Part shown: positions 16,327 to 24,873 of the stretch, one piece after another | Numbering within the stretch: position 1 is the first letter of the stretch | Layout: every line of letters begins with the position of its first letter | NCBI GenBank assembly: GCA_002435835.1 | Contig: DIVM01000332.1 | Location: 1 to 32,752 of the forward strand | Origin: Firmicutes bacterium UBA6132 | GTDB taxonomy: Bacteria; Bacillota_A; Clostridia; Tissierellales; Sedimentibacteraceae | Direction of reading: 5' to 3' | DNA: 32,752 nucleotides | Notes under the pieces: generated by a model | Seen by the model: the letters and a program-made list of their open reading frames with translations, nothing else | What the model was told of the DNA's origin: nothing | The model's database searches: none | Translations under genes and position numbers: made by a program

Positions 16327-17580
16327 TTAATTCATATTATGTAATTTTGAGTGTTCATATGAATAAAAACAATACATTATAATACCACATATAAAAGCTA
16401 TTAAAAATGTAAATAACCAAACATTTTTAATTGGATTGTTTAAAATATATGCTCCCATTATAGTAGGACCCATGGCTTGACCTGCACCTGATATGATTCC
16501 GTATAATGAATTAAATCTTGCCCTGTGGGATTTAGGAGAATTATCAGCTATGTAAACGCCAATATTAGTTGCATGAAGTATTTCTCCAATTGTCCAAAGA
16601 ACTGTTGATATTATTAATAATGGAAAAGATGAAACGAAATAAAGCATACCAAGACCTATTGCCCAGAAAATAGCAGATAAGGCTACATTAAAAGTTGCAT
16701 AATATTTTTTGGTTTTTCCTATTATAAATATAGTTAATAAAACTACCACAATTCCATTAGTACTCATAAGCATTCCAAAAATTTGAGCGCCTTTTTCTAT
16801 ACCAAACAAAGCTTTTGAATATAGAGGTAATGTAAAATGAACTTGTGAATATGAAAAAGATAAAAGCATAGATATAATTCCGAAAATAAGGACTTGAGAT
16901 CTTCTTAATAAAACTTTAAATACAGAACCTTCTTCTGCACGTTCAAAATCGTCATTTAAAATTTCATTTTCAATATCAAATACAGGCTTTGTTTCGGGAA
17001 CATTAAAAAATATAATAAATATTGAAATTATTGTAGTTAAAGCATCTCCGATAAAAAGAAATGATAGATAATTTTTGTATAAAAATCCTGCAATTAAAGG
17101 ACCAATTGAAAAACCCAAGTTATTGCCAAGATATATAAGTGAGAATGCACTTTGCCTGTTGTTTTTATCGGTTAAATCAGACGCCATAGCACTGCTCGAA
17201 GGTTGAGCAGCATTTGAAAAAAATGAAGCAGCAAGTAGCAAAATAGGAACTGCCATTGACATTTCTATGAAACCACAAATTAAATAACATAATGATTGCA
17301 ATAATGTAAGAAAACATAATGTATTTTTTCTATTGAAACGATCTGATAAAAATCCTCCTATCATGGATGAAGGTATAAACATGCAAATTGAAATAGTAAC
17401 AAAAGTTCCAGCTTGGGCAGTTGTAAGTCCTATTTTATCAGTTAACAAAAGAGTAAGCAATGGACCCACAAATGCTCCTACTGAATTTATTAATCGGGAC
17501 AAAACTATAAAATAAATTGATTTAGGTAGATCCTTGTACTCATAAAAGCATCCTTGAAAATATTTTAAAATAAATCTCAC
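16327..17580 (-). CDS. MFS transporter, multidrug-efflux type
   Basis: A 417-residue inner-membrane carrier with about 12 hydrophobic helices in two halves. Motif A appears between helices 2 and 3 as GGFLSDRFNRK. The region NNLGFSIGPLIAGFLY holds a motif-C-like glycine/proline pattern typical of drug/proton antiporters. A charged loop of about 40 residues between the halves (NVPETKPVFD to EEGSVF) is the usual central loop. Substrate is not deducible. The frame opens with GTG 17580, but AGAGGA lies almost against it, which is too close for normal initiation. No better start exists nearby, so the first few residues are uncertain. It stands alone, divergent from the NUDIX gene. Confidence 0.87.
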   Translation of the reverse strand: MRFILKYFQGCFYEYKDLPKSIYFIVLSRLINSVGAFVGPLLTLLLTDKIGLTTAQAGTFVTISICMFIPSSMIGGFLSDRFNRKNTLCFLTLLQSLCYLICGFIEMSMAVPILLLAASFFSNAAQPSSSAMASDLTDKNNRQSAFSLIYLGNNLGFSIGPLIAGFLYKNYLSFLFIGDALTTIISIFIIFFNVPETKPVFDIENEILNDDFERAEEGSVFKVLLRRSQVLIFGIISMLLSFSYSQVHFTLPLYSKALFGIEKGAQIFGMLMSTNGIVVVLLTIFIIGKTKKYYATFNVALSAIFWAIGLGMLYFVSSFPLLIISTVLWTIGEILHATNIGVYIADNSPKSHRARFNSLYGIISGAGQAMGPTIMGAYILNNPIKNVWLFTFLIAFICGIIMYCFYSYEHSKLHNMN

Positions 17581-17690
17581 TCCTCTCTTATATAATAAGT
17601 CTATTACAATTATATTAGATTATCAATAATAAAGTTAATAAATATTAATATATTTAATAAAAATTCAATTACATCCATACATATTGCTAA

Positions 17691-17719
17691 TTGAAAATAG
17701 TAAATCTTGGGAGTATAAT
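17691..17719 (+). promoter_or_regulatory. Promoter of the NUDIX-GNAT-peptidase operon
   Basis: TTGAAA (17691-17696) and TATAAT (17714-17719) at the ideal 17-base spacing, about 50 bases before ATG 17768. Confidence 0.75.
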
Positions 17720-17767
17720 TAATTATATTAAAAAACATATAAAAATTTGAAAGTGAGCAATAGATAT

Positions 17768-18325
17768 ATGAGTTTAATTGATTCCATAAAAAATTTTAAT
17801 CCTTGCTGCGAACAAGAAAGAAAAGATAAGGAAATTTCATTAAAATGTATTGATTTGTTTAATGATATTTTAACAAGAGAAAATGAAATAATACATACAA
17901 CAAGTTCAGGTGTAGTGTTAAATAAAAATAAAAATAAAATTTTAATGATTCATCATAATATTTTTAATGCATGGTCATGGTCCGGCGGTCATGCTGATGG
18001 TGAAGAAAATTTACTACTTGTTGCTATAAATGAGATTAAGGAAGAAACAGGTTTGAAAAATTTAAATTTAATATGTAATAATATAATCTCATTAGATTTA
18101 TTATCTGTTATAGGTCATGAAAGAAAAGGAAAATATGTTGCTCCACATCTTCATATTTCAATTGCTTATTTATTTGAAGCAAATGAAAATGAAGAACTTT
18201 TTATTAAACCTGATGAAAATAGCGGTGTTAGATGGATACCAATAAATGAAATTGATATCTATTCTAATGAACCCCATATGGTTTATATATACAAGAAAAT
18301 ATTATCTAAGATCAATTTACTTTAA
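17768..18325 (+). CDS. NUDIX hydrolase
   Basis: About 185 residues, a pyrophosphohydrolase acting on nucleoside diphosphates linked to some moiety X. The Nudix box reads GHADGEE, then after seven residues NEIKEETGL. It keeps the glycine, the catalytic glutamates and the EExGU end, with Asn in the usual Arg position. N-terminal residues 1-40 are an extra helical segment (NFNPCCEQERKDKE). The substrate is unknown. An in-frame TTG at 17747 lacks a ribosome site; GAAAGTGAG just upstream favours ATG 17768. The next gene starts 14 bases after the stop, so they are probably co-transcribed. Confidence 0.85.
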   Translation: MSLIDSIKNFNPCCEQERKDKEISLKCIDLFNDILTRENEIIHTTSSGVVLNKNKNKILMIHHNIFNAWSWSGGHADGEENLLLVAINEIKEETGLKNLNLICNNIISLDLLSVIGHERKGKYVAPHLHISIAYLFEANENEELFIKPDENSGVRWIPINEIDIYSNEPHMVYIYKKILSKINLL

Positions 18326-18339
18326 CTTGTGAGGAATAT

Positions 18340-19190
18340 ATGATTAAAAGTTATATAGAATTAAATAAAAATGAAAAGCAAGTACTTATTGAATTTTTAA
18401 ATAAAAATAATAATGAATTAACATTAGAAAATATAGAAAAAGAATATAAAGAAGAAGAATTTGATTATGGAAAAGGAATTTTAATTAACATTAAAGAAAA
18501 AATATAATAGGTAAATTATCAGTTGTTTTATTAGAATGCAGTTTAAAGAATGTTGCATATATAGTAAAATTTGAAATAGATGAAAATTTCAAATATAATA
18601 AAGAAGCTATATTAGAATTAAAAAATGAAGCTATAAAATTAGCAAATAGCTATGGTGCTTTTAAGATTTATTTAGGTACAAAAAATATCGAAATAATTAA
18701 TACATTAAATTTACAAAAGCAATATTCAGCTGTAAAAATGATATTACAAGATAGAGAAATAAAATTATCACCTTTTAAATTAGAAAAGCTGACAGATGAA
18801 AATAAAAATGAATATATAAAAATTAATAATGATGCGTTTTATGATGTTCCTAATGGTGGAACTTTGACAAAATATAAAGTAAATAAATATATAAATGAAA
18901 CTGACGAAAATAATTATTATTTCATAGCAAAATTAAATGATGTGAATATAGGCTTTGTTCAATTTCATATAGAAAATGGTGTAGGGGAATTTGATTTAGG
19001 ATTAGTAAAGATTATGCAAGGAAAGGGCTATGGTAAGAAACTCTTAGAAACAGCTATTTATTTTTTGAATTTAAAAGAAGTAAATGATATTTGCTTAACC
19101 GTAATAACTAAAAATAAAGTAGCATATGAAATGTATAAAAAAAGAGGGTTTAAAGAAATCGAACTATTAAATGATTGGTTTGAATTATAA
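18340..19190 (+). pseudogene. Two-domain GNAT acetyltransferase, frameshifted in an A6 run
   Basis: From ATG 18340 (GTGAGGA just before it) the frame reads MIKSYIELNKNEKQVLIEFL to INIKEKI and then meets TAA TAG. Adding one A to the A6 run at 18497-18502 turns the reading into KEKNIIGKLSVVLLECSLKN and keeps it open to 19190, a protein of about 283 residues. The C-terminal half (from about 18760) is a clear GNAT fold: YYFIAKLNDVNIGFVQFHI, LVKIMQGKGYGKKLLETAI (acetyl-CoA loop, QGKGYG) and NKVAYEMYKKRGFKE. The N-terminal half is a degenerate GNAT-like domain. The best single ORF caller start (ATG 18738) is internal and has no ribosome site. Sequencing error, true frameshift and slippage at A6 are all possible. 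Confidence 0.75.
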
Positions 19191-19230
19191 AATTTAAATA
19201 AAAATAAGATATATTTAAGGAGGAATCATA

Positions 19231-20367
19231 ATGAAATATAAATTGAAAGAGAATGCTATAAAATATATTGAAAATAATAAAGAAGAACAGCTACAACTTT
19301 TAATAGAACTTGCTAAAATTCCAGCCCCTTCAAACAAAGAAACTAAAAGAGCAGAATTTTGTAAAAATTGGTTAGAAGAAAATGAAGCTAAAAATGTTTA
19401 TATTGACGAAGCTAAAAATGTTGTGTATTTATATAACTGTGAAAATGCAGAAGAAATAATAGTATTTATGGCACATATGGATATAGTGTTTGATGATGAA
19501 GAAGAACTTTCTTTATATATAAAAGATGGACGTGCTTATGCACCTGGAATAGGAGATGATACTGCCAATTTAGTTAATTTGCTTTTGAGTGCAAAATATG
19601 TTACACAAAACAATTTAAAACCAAATTATGGAATTATTTTTGTTATGGATTCCTGTGAAGAAGGTCTTGGAAATTTAAAAGGAAGCAAAAAAATAATAGA
19701 AACTTATAAAAATAAAATAAAAGAATTTATTGCATTTGACGGATATATGGGACATATAACAAATAAAGCAGTAGGTTCACAGCGATATAAAGTAACAGTA
19801 AAAACAGAAGGAGGTCATTCATACAAAGATTTTGGAAATAAAAATGCAATATATTATTTAAGTTCCTTAATTCAAACATTGTATACAGTTAAGCTACCTA
19901 CTAAAGCAAAAACAACTTATAATGTGGGAACAATATGTGGTGGATCAACTGTAAACACTATAGCTGAAGAAGCATCCATGCTATATGAATTCCGTTCCTT
20001 AGATAAAGATTGTTTAAAACAAATGGAAGAATTTTTTATTTCAACAATAGAAGATTACCGCAAAATGGGAATAAATGTAGATGTAGAAGAAATGGGTATA
20101 AGACCTTGTAGTGGATATGTAAATGAAGAACAATTATATAATCTTACAAAGAAAAGTAAAGAAATTATAGAATTATATTATAATGGAGCAGTAGATTTAA
20201 GTGCATCATCTACGGACTCAAATATACCTCTTTCTATTGGAATACCAGCAAATACAATTGGTACAGTAAGAGGAGGTGCAGCCCACACAAGAGGCGAATG
20301 GATTGAAATAGATAGTTTAGAAAGTGGTTGGAAAATTACTTTAGCGATGGTGTTGTCGTATTTCTAA
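19231..20367 (+). CDS. M20-family metallopeptidase (PepT-like)
   Basis: A 378-residue cytosolic di-zinc peptidase or amidohydrolase. Metal ligands and catalytic residues are visible in order: FMAHMDIVF (His82, Asp84), GIGDDTAN (bridging Asp at about 109), DSCEEG (catalytic Glu and metal Glu at about 143-144), FDGYMGHI, and a late AAHTRGEWIE histidine. The dimerisation domain lies between (TVKTEGGHSYKDFGNKNA). The pattern fits tripeptidase- or dipeptidase-like M20 members, though allantoate or acyl-amino-acid hydrolases share it. ATG 19231 follows AAGGAGG at 7 bases. It lies 40 bases after the GNAT frame and probably belongs to the same operon. Confidence 0.9.
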   Translation: MKYKLKENAIKYIENNKEEQLQLLIELAKIPAPSNKETKRAEFCKNWLEENEAKNVYIDEAKNVVYLYNCENAEEIIVFMAHMDIVFDDEEELSLYIKDGRAYAPGIGDDTANLVNLLLSAKYVTQNNLKPNYGIIFVMDSCEEGLGNLKGSKKIIETYKNKIKEFIAFDGYMGHITNKAVGSQRYKVTVKTEGGHSYKDFGNKNAIYYLSSLIQTLYTVKLPTKAKTTYNVGTICGGSTVNTIAEEASMLYEFRSLDKDCLKQMEEFFISTIEDYRKMGINVDVEEMGIRPCSGYVNEEQLYNLTKKSKEIIELYYNGAVDLSASSTDSNIPLSIGIPANTIGTVRGGAAHTRGEWIEIDSLESGWKITLAMVLSYF

Positions 20368-20457
20368 AAATATACTATTAAGCGTATGATTTATTAATGG
20401 ATTAAAGTATATTTAGATTTTAACAAACATAAATTAGTTTATCATGGAGATTATTAA

Positions 20458-20519
20458 ATTTTTATTTAGTTTATTTAATGAGTATAATATTAAAAATTAA
20501 ATATTAACTAAATAAAAAT
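20458..20519 (+). promoter_or_regulatory. Long inverted repeat around the aldolase promoter
   Basis: ATTTTTATTTAGTT (20458-20471) and its perfect complement (20506-20519) flank 34 bases that contain a TATAAT at 20483-20488. The arms bracket the likely -10 region of the downstream gene. The -35 is weak. This could be an operator pair or a leader hairpin. Confidence 0.4.
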
Positions 20520-20546
20520 TATATTATAATTTAAAGGGGGAATAAA

Positions 20547-21455
20547 ATGGCATATCTTAAAATTAAAGGAGTTATACCTCCTATGATAACTCCATTTAGT
20601 GAAAATGATGAGGTTGATTACGAAAAGCATGAAAAAAACATGAAAAAATGGAATGAATATGATTTGGCTGGATATTTGGTTCTTGGTTCTAACAGTGAAA
20701 CTGTATATTTAACTGAAGAAGAAAAACTAAAATTAATTGAGTTAACTGTAAAACATAGAAAAAAAGGTAAAATTGTAATGGTTGGTACTGGGATGGAATC
20801 AACTAATGCAACTATTGAACTATCAAATAAAGCGGCTGATTTAGGTGCTGATTGTGCTTTAATTATAACTCCGTTTTACTATTGTGGGAAAATGAATGAT
20901 GAAGCTTTAATTAATTATTATACGGATGTGGCAAATGCCGTAAAAATTCCAGTACTAATTTATAATGTTACAAAGTTTACTCATATTAACATATCTCAAA
21001 AGGCTGTATCTGTTCTTTCTAAACACCCTAATATTATAGGCATGAAGGATAGTTCTGGAAGTATTCCACAACTAGTTGATTTTAAGAGAGTTATAGATAT
21101 GAACGAATTCAATTTGATGGTAGGAACAGCATCAGCATGGTACCCTGCGCTTACATTAGGAGTTGAAGGGTCTGTAATGGCATTGGCTAACTGTTGCCCA
21201 GGAGAATGCGTAGATATTCAAAAGGAATTTGAATTAGGAAATTTTGATACTGCAAGAGAAATATATGAAAGAGTTTTTCAAGTAAATTCTGCTGTAACAG
21301 GAGCATTTGGAATAGCAGGTTTAAAATATGCATGTGATTTATTAGGATTTGAAGGTGGCTTAGTAAGAAAACCACTTTTACAGCTTAAAGATGATGAAAA
21401 GTTTAAACTAAAAGAAATTTTAATTAATGCACATGTATTGAGAAACAATATTTAA
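20547..21455 (+). CDS. DapA-family class I aldolase, 4-hydroxy-2-oxoglutarate-aldolase-like
   Basis: A 302-residue TIM barrel of the dihydrodipicolinate synthase / N-acetylneuraminate lyase superfamily. The Schiff-base Lys167 is in IIGMKDSSG and the catalytic Tyr139 in IYNVTKFT. True DapA carries YNVPxR, whose arginine binds aspartate semialdehyde; that arginine is absent, so lysine synthesis is unlikely. The early loop LVLGSNSETVYLT and the HPNIIGMKDSSG strand resemble eukaryotic 4-hydroxy-2-oxoglutarate aldolase, which gives pyruvate plus glyoxylate. That would suit the adjacent glyoxylate-using cluster, but it is an inference. Other pyruvate-forming aldolases of the family remain possible. 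ATG 20547 follows AAAGGGGG. Confidence 0.75.
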   Translation: MAYLKIKGVIPPMITPFSENDEVDYEKHEKNMKKWNEYDLAGYLVLGSNSETVYLTEEEKLKLIELTVKHRKKGKIVMVGTGMESTNATIELSNKAADLGADCALIITPFYYCGKMNDEALINYYTDVANAVKIPVLIYNVTKFTHINISQKAVSVLSKHPNIIGMKDSSGSIPQLVDFKRVIDMNEFNLMVGTASAWYPALTLGVEGSVMALANCCPGECVDIQKEFELGNFDTAREIYERVFQVNSAVTGAFGIAGLKYACDLLGFEGGLVRKPLLQLKDDEKFKLKEILINAHVLRNNI

Positions 21456-21490
21456 TATTAACTTAGAAATTTATAAACAAAAGAATTAAT

Positions 21491-21526
21491 ATATGCCAGT
21501 GTATAGTTACACTGGCATATAAAATA
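21491..21526. terminator. Hairpin between converging aldolase and glycerate kinase genes
   Basis: Perfect 13-bp stem ATATGCCAGTGTA (21491-21503) with 21508-21520 and a TAGT loop. No pure T-run follows, but the position between two converging 3' ends fits a bidirectional terminator. Confidence 0.6.
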
Positions 21527-21584
21527 TAATGTTTAAATTTTTAAGTGTACTTCACTGCAAATGTACAGATAAGTTTTGATTAAG

Positions 21585-22727
21585 CTATTTAATATTATAT
21601 TTTACACTTATAAGTCGTAATATATTATCTAAAGTAAATGTAATATTTTCAACACTTTTAAAACGGCTAATTTCAAAAGCTTCTGGTAATTTGTTTATTG
21701 AAAATATTGAAGTTACACCCAAATCGTATGACTTATTTATGTCATCATCTACTCCACCTGTAATAACTATGACGGGGACATTTTGTTTTTTAGCTCTTTT
21801 AGCTACCCCAATTACAACCTTGCCTCTTAAACTTTGCTGGTCAAGTTTTCCTTCTCCAGTAAATATCATATCTGCATCTGAAATAATAGAGTCGAAATTG
21901 ACTATATCTAATATAACTTCTATTCCCATCTTCAGTTTTGAATTGAAAAAAGCTATCATTCCTGCTCCCATAGCCCCAGCCGCACCAGTTCCAGGTATTT
22001 CGCTTAAATCTTGGGTTAAGTCTTTTTTTATAATTTCCGACAAATGTTTTATACCTTTATCAAGAATAGATATTTCTTCTGAATTTGCACCCTTCTGTGT
22101 TCCGAATATTTGAGCTGCTCCTGTTGGTCCGTACATAGGATTGTCAACATCACACATTGTGATTATTTCTATTCCGTTTAATAATTTTGATTTATTAGAT
22201 ACATCAATACATTTAATCTCATTTGTTGTTCCTCCAGTTGGAATAAAATTATCACCATTTTCATTAAAAAAGTTTATTCCAATAGCTGCTGCAGCACCGC
22301 AACCTCCGTCATTTGTACAGCTTCCTCCTATTCCTACAATTATTTTTTTTACTCCTCTTTTTGCAGCATCTAAAATAAGTTGCCCTACACCGTAAGTAGT
22401 AGTATTCATAGGGTCCTTTCTGTTTTCAACAAGCGGGAGACCAGCACAAGCTGCCATTTCTATTATTGCGGTACTTCCATTATCTATTATCCCATAATAT
22501 GATTTCATATCTTCAAAATATGGATTTTTAACAGTAACATTAATCCTTTCTCCTCCTAATGCAGCAGTAAAGCAATCCACGCTTCCTTCTCCTCCATCAG
22601 CTACAGGTATTGAAATGACTTTACAATCAGGAAAATGTTCGTTGATTTTATTTTCCATTATTTTGCATATTTGTAATGAACTTAATGTACCTTTAAATGA
22701 ATCAGGTATTAAAACTACTTTTTTCAT
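21585..22727 (-). CDS. glxK: Glycerate kinase (GarK/GlxK type)
   Basis: A 380-residue ATP-dependent kinase that phosphorylates D-glycerate, in this fold type usually to 2-phosphoglycerate. It shows the family opening VVLIPDSFKGTLSSLQICKI, PVADGGEGSVDCFTAALGG, GVGQLILDAAKRG, GIGGSCTNDGGCGAAAAIG and GTGAAGAMGAGMIAFF, and ends with the FTGEGKLDQQSLRGKV motif. Length is normal. It would feed glycerate from the upstream hydroxyacid dehydrogenase into glycolysis. ATG 22727 is 15 bases after AGGAGG, a wide spacing that may lower translation. A strong hairpin lies between it and the upstream gene, so it is either a read-through gene or has its own promoter. Confidence 0.93.
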   Translation of the reverse strand: MKKVVLIPDSFKGTLSSLQICKIMENKINEHFPDCKVISIPVADGGEGSVDCFTAALGGERINVTVKNPYFEDMKSYYGIIDNGSTAIIEMAACAGLPLVENRKDPMNTTTYGVGQLILDAAKRGVKKIIVGIGGSCTNDGGCGAAAAIGINFFNENGDNFIPTGGTTNEIKCIDVSNKSKLLNGIEIITMCDVDNPMYGPTGAAQIFGTQKGANSEEISILDKGIKHLSEIIKKDLTQDLSEIPGTGAAGAMGAGMIAFFNSKLKMGIEVILDIVNFDSIISDADMIFTGEGKLDQQSLRGKVVIGVAKRAKKQNVPVIVITGGVDDDINKSYDLGVTSIFSINKLPEAFEISRFKSVENITFTLDNILRLISVKYNIK

Positions 22728-22772
22728 AAATTTTTACTAATACCTCCTAACATATTGTTTGAAATAAGATCA

Positions 22773-22805
22773 AATCCAACCTTAAAAATAGATAGCTGTT
22801 GGATT
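22773..22805 (-). promoter_or_regulatory. Inverted repeat in the glycerate kinase leader
   Basis: AATCCAAC (22773-22780) and GTTGGATT (22798-22805), a perfect 8-bp inverted repeat with a 17-base centre, 45 bases upstream of the glycerate kinase ATG. Possible operator or leader hairpin. Confidence 0.35.
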
Positions 22806-22830
22806 CAGTAAACCGTGTTGTATTCGTAAT

Positions 22831-22873
22831 AAAATCTCAAGCATCAAGAAATTGAATTGATGCTTGAGATTTT
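22831..22873 (-). terminator. Strong hairpin after the hydroxyacid dehydrogenase gene
   Basis: Perfect 17-bp stem (22831-22847 with 22857-22873, core CTCAAGCATCAA) beginning one base after the minus-strand stop codon. The minus-strand tail is GATTTTATTA, so termination is probably partial and would lower glycerate kinase expression. Confidence 0.7.
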
Positions 22874-23830
22874 TTATTTATTTACTACGTTAATTGGTTC
22901 GTTATTCATAAAAGCATTAAAGTTATCAACAACAATATCCATTAAACGCTGGCGACTTTCTTTAGGTGCCCAAGATATATGAGGAGTGATAATACAATTC
23001 TTAGCATTTAGTAGGGGGTTATCACCTTTAATTGGTTCTGTTGAAACAACATCAACTCCTGCCGCATAGACCTTATCTGAATTTAGTGCATCAGCTAAAT
23101 CTTGCTCAATTATTAAAGGACCGCGAGAATTATTTATGATAATCACTCCATCCTTCATTTTAGCAATAGTATCCTTGTTGATTATTCCATGAGTTGATGG
23201 TAACAGCGGGCAATGTAAACATATAACATCAGAATTTTTAAGCAACTCATCTAAGGTTACATATTCAGCAATAAATCTTCCCTCGTCATCTGGATGATTA
23301 TCTAAAGCTATAACTTTCATACCAAGTGATTTTGCTATTGCACCTGTCGCTTTACCAATACGTCCGAATCCTATTATACCCATTGTTTTACCTGAAAGTT
23401 CAATTAGCTTATGATCCCAGAAACACCAGTCATCATTATGCTCCCAACGCCCTTCATATACTGCTTTAGAATGGTGGCCAATATGATGGCAAATCTCAAG
23501 CAACAGAGCAATAGCAAATTGACCAACTGCATCTGTACCATATGTTGGAACATTGCATACAGGAATACCTTTTTCTTTTGCTGCTTCAATATCAACAACA
23601 TTGTATCCAGTTGCAAGAACGCCAATATATTTAATGTTTTTGCATGAATCAAGTGTTTCTTTTGTAATTGGAACTTTATTTGTTAAAACAGCATCAGCAT
23701 CACCTATACGTTCAACAATATTGTCCGATGGTGTGCGGTCATAAACGATAAATTCTCCAAATTTTTCAAGTTCTTCCCAACTTAAATCACCTGGATTTAA
23801 TGTATATCCATCTAAAACAACAATTTTCAT
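22874..23830 (-). CDS. D-2-hydroxyacid dehydrogenase, hydroxypyruvate/glycerate type
   Basis: A 318-residue NAD(P)-dependent reductase. The nucleotide fold carries GIIGFGRIGKA, with LDNHPDDEG after the second strand; an Asp at that strand end suggests NADH. Catalytic residues follow the family order: Arg in INNSRGPLI, Glu in VSTEPI, His in ITPHISWAPKE. The N-terminal substrate domain has GVLATGYNVVDI. In context, the reaction is probably hydroxypyruvate to D-glycerate, placed between a Hyi-like isomerase and glycerate kinase. Glyoxylate reduction is also possible for this family. ATG 23830 follows AGGAGG at good spacing. Gap to the upstream gene is 66 bases. Confidence 0.88.
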   Translation of the reverse strand: MKIVVLDGYTLNPGDLSWEELEKFGEFIVYDRTPSDNIVERIGDADAVLTNKVPITKETLDSCKNIKYIGVLATGYNVVDIEAAKEKGIPVCNVPTYGTDAVGQFAIALLLEICHHIGHHSKAVYEGRWEHNDDWCFWDHKLIELSGKTMGIIGFGRIGKATGAIAKSLGMKVIALDNHPDDEGRFIAEYVTLDELLKNSDVICLHCPLLPSTHGIINKDTIAKMKDGVIIINNSRGPLIIEQDLADALNSDKVYAAGVDVVSTEPIKGDNPLLNAKNCIITPHISWAPKESRQRLMDIVVDNFNAFMNNEPINVVNK

Positions 23831-23896
23831 ATTTGTTCCTCCTTGGAAAAGATAATTTTTATTAATTGTATGTAATTGATTATATCATTTTAGCTT

Positions 23897-24799
23897 TTAG
23901 TCTTCAACTAATGCCCAAGCTCTATTTATAACTCGCTTTGTATTTGCTATGATTATATCCCTATCTTCATCTCCAAAAGGTGTTACCTCAAAAGATAATA
24001 CATAGGGACTATCTGCTCTGAAAAAACCTTCTGATTTAAGTATATTGAAAAAATCTACCAATTCCTGAACATCATTTGCACTATTTGGAAATCCAAAACG
24101 TGGGTGCTTATCACCGTAAGCTGGAAACCCTTTTTTAACAACTGCATTTCCAATATGAAAGTGTGTAATATATGGCTTAAGTGTGCGTATAACAAATTCT
24201 GATGTCTCATAAGTAGTCGGAAAGTGCGACAAATCAGCTAAAAGTCCAAAGTTTTTATGGGTCATGTTCATATCTGCTGCAAATTTTGATGCATATGTTG
24301 CTGGGCCTATTAGTGAGCTTTTATCCATATCATAATCAAATACTTCTAATTCTACCATCATGTCTTTTTTAGCGGCATAATCACAAATTTCACGAGTAGT
24401 TTTAAGTAATTGCTCATATGCTTGGTCTTTTGTTTCTATTTGCCATTTACCTGCAAGGAAAGCTATTCCTTTTGCACCAAGATATTCAGCTTCATCCACT
24501 GCCTCAATTAATGTGGCAACGGCTTTTTTTCGACCTTCCTCATCAATATCATTAGGATTAAGTCCAGGCCCTAATAATCTTGGCTGTGCTCCATAACATA
24601 CCTTTATATGACTTTCATCAAGCATTTTTTTTGCTTTTTTTCGAGTTTCATCATCTGCAATCTTAGTAATTTCTATAGCATCAAAAAAATCATCACATAC
24701 TAAAGTTTTAATTGATTCAAGAAGTGGATATTTTACTGGTGGATGGCTCATCCATTGAATAGTGCCAACTTGAAAATATTTGTGAATAGAATCTTTCAT
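23897..24799 (-). CDS. Sugar phosphate isomerase/epimerase-family TIM barrel, hydroxypyruvate-isomerase-like by context
   Basis: A 300-residue member of the xylose-isomerase-like / AP-endonuclease-2 barrel superfamily. Metal-site features expected for the fold are visible: Glu in MVELEVFDYDMD, Asp-His in LLADLSHFPTT, His in THFHIGNAV, and a late Glu in VLSFEVTPFG. The same fold gives hydroxypyruvate isomerase (Hyi), IolI-type isomerases and tagatose epimerases, so sequence alone does not fix the reaction. Lying with a Gcl-like enzyme, a hydroxyacid dehydrogenase and glycerate kinase, interconversion of tartronate semialdehyde and hydroxypyruvate is the best guess. ATG 24799 lies 7 bases after AAAGGA. 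The reading frame continues upstream without a ribosome site. Confidence 0.8.
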   Translation of the reverse strand: MKDSIHKYFQVGTIQWMSHPPVKYPLLESIKTLVCDDFFDAIEITKIADDETRKKAKKMLDESHIKVCYGAQPRLLGPGLNPNDIDEEGRKKAVATLIEAVDEAEYLGAKGIAFLAGKWQIETKDQAYEQLLKTTREICDYAAKKDMMVELEVFDYDMDKSSLIGPATYASKFAADMNMTHKNFGLLADLSHFPTTYETSEFVIRTLKPYITHFHIGNAVVKKGFPAYGDKHPRFGFPNSANDVQELVDFFNILKSEGFFRADSPYVLSFEVTPFGDEDRDIIIANTKRVINRAWALVED

Positions 24800-24827
24800 A
24801 TTATTTTCCTTTCTTTTAATCAAATAA

Positions 24828-24857
24828 TTTAGGCGGCGTTTACGAAACGCCGCAACC
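24828..24857 (-). repeat. Intercistronic hairpin repeat, copy A (downstream of RidA fusion)
   Basis: TTTAGGC, then a perfect 9-bp stem GCGGCGTTT (24833-24841) / AAACGCCGC (24845-24853) with a 3-base loop, then AACC. It is GC-rich in an AT-rich region and matches the element at 26177-26203. Confidence 0.65.
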
Positions 24858-24873
24858 TTTACAAGAAATATTG

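Noticed and set aside
18738..19190. 150-residue GNAT ORF as an independent gene
   Set aside because: No ribosome site at ATG 18738, and the open frame continues upstream for over 200 bases to an A6 run that links it to a properly initiated N-terminal part.
20547..21455. DapA (lysine biosynthesis)
   Set aside because: The conserved arginine after YNVP is missing and the loop GTTGE is GSNSE.
23404..23652. Overlapping ORFs on both strands inside the hydroxyacid dehydrogenase gene
   Set aside because: They are shadow frames of a clear, full-length family member.
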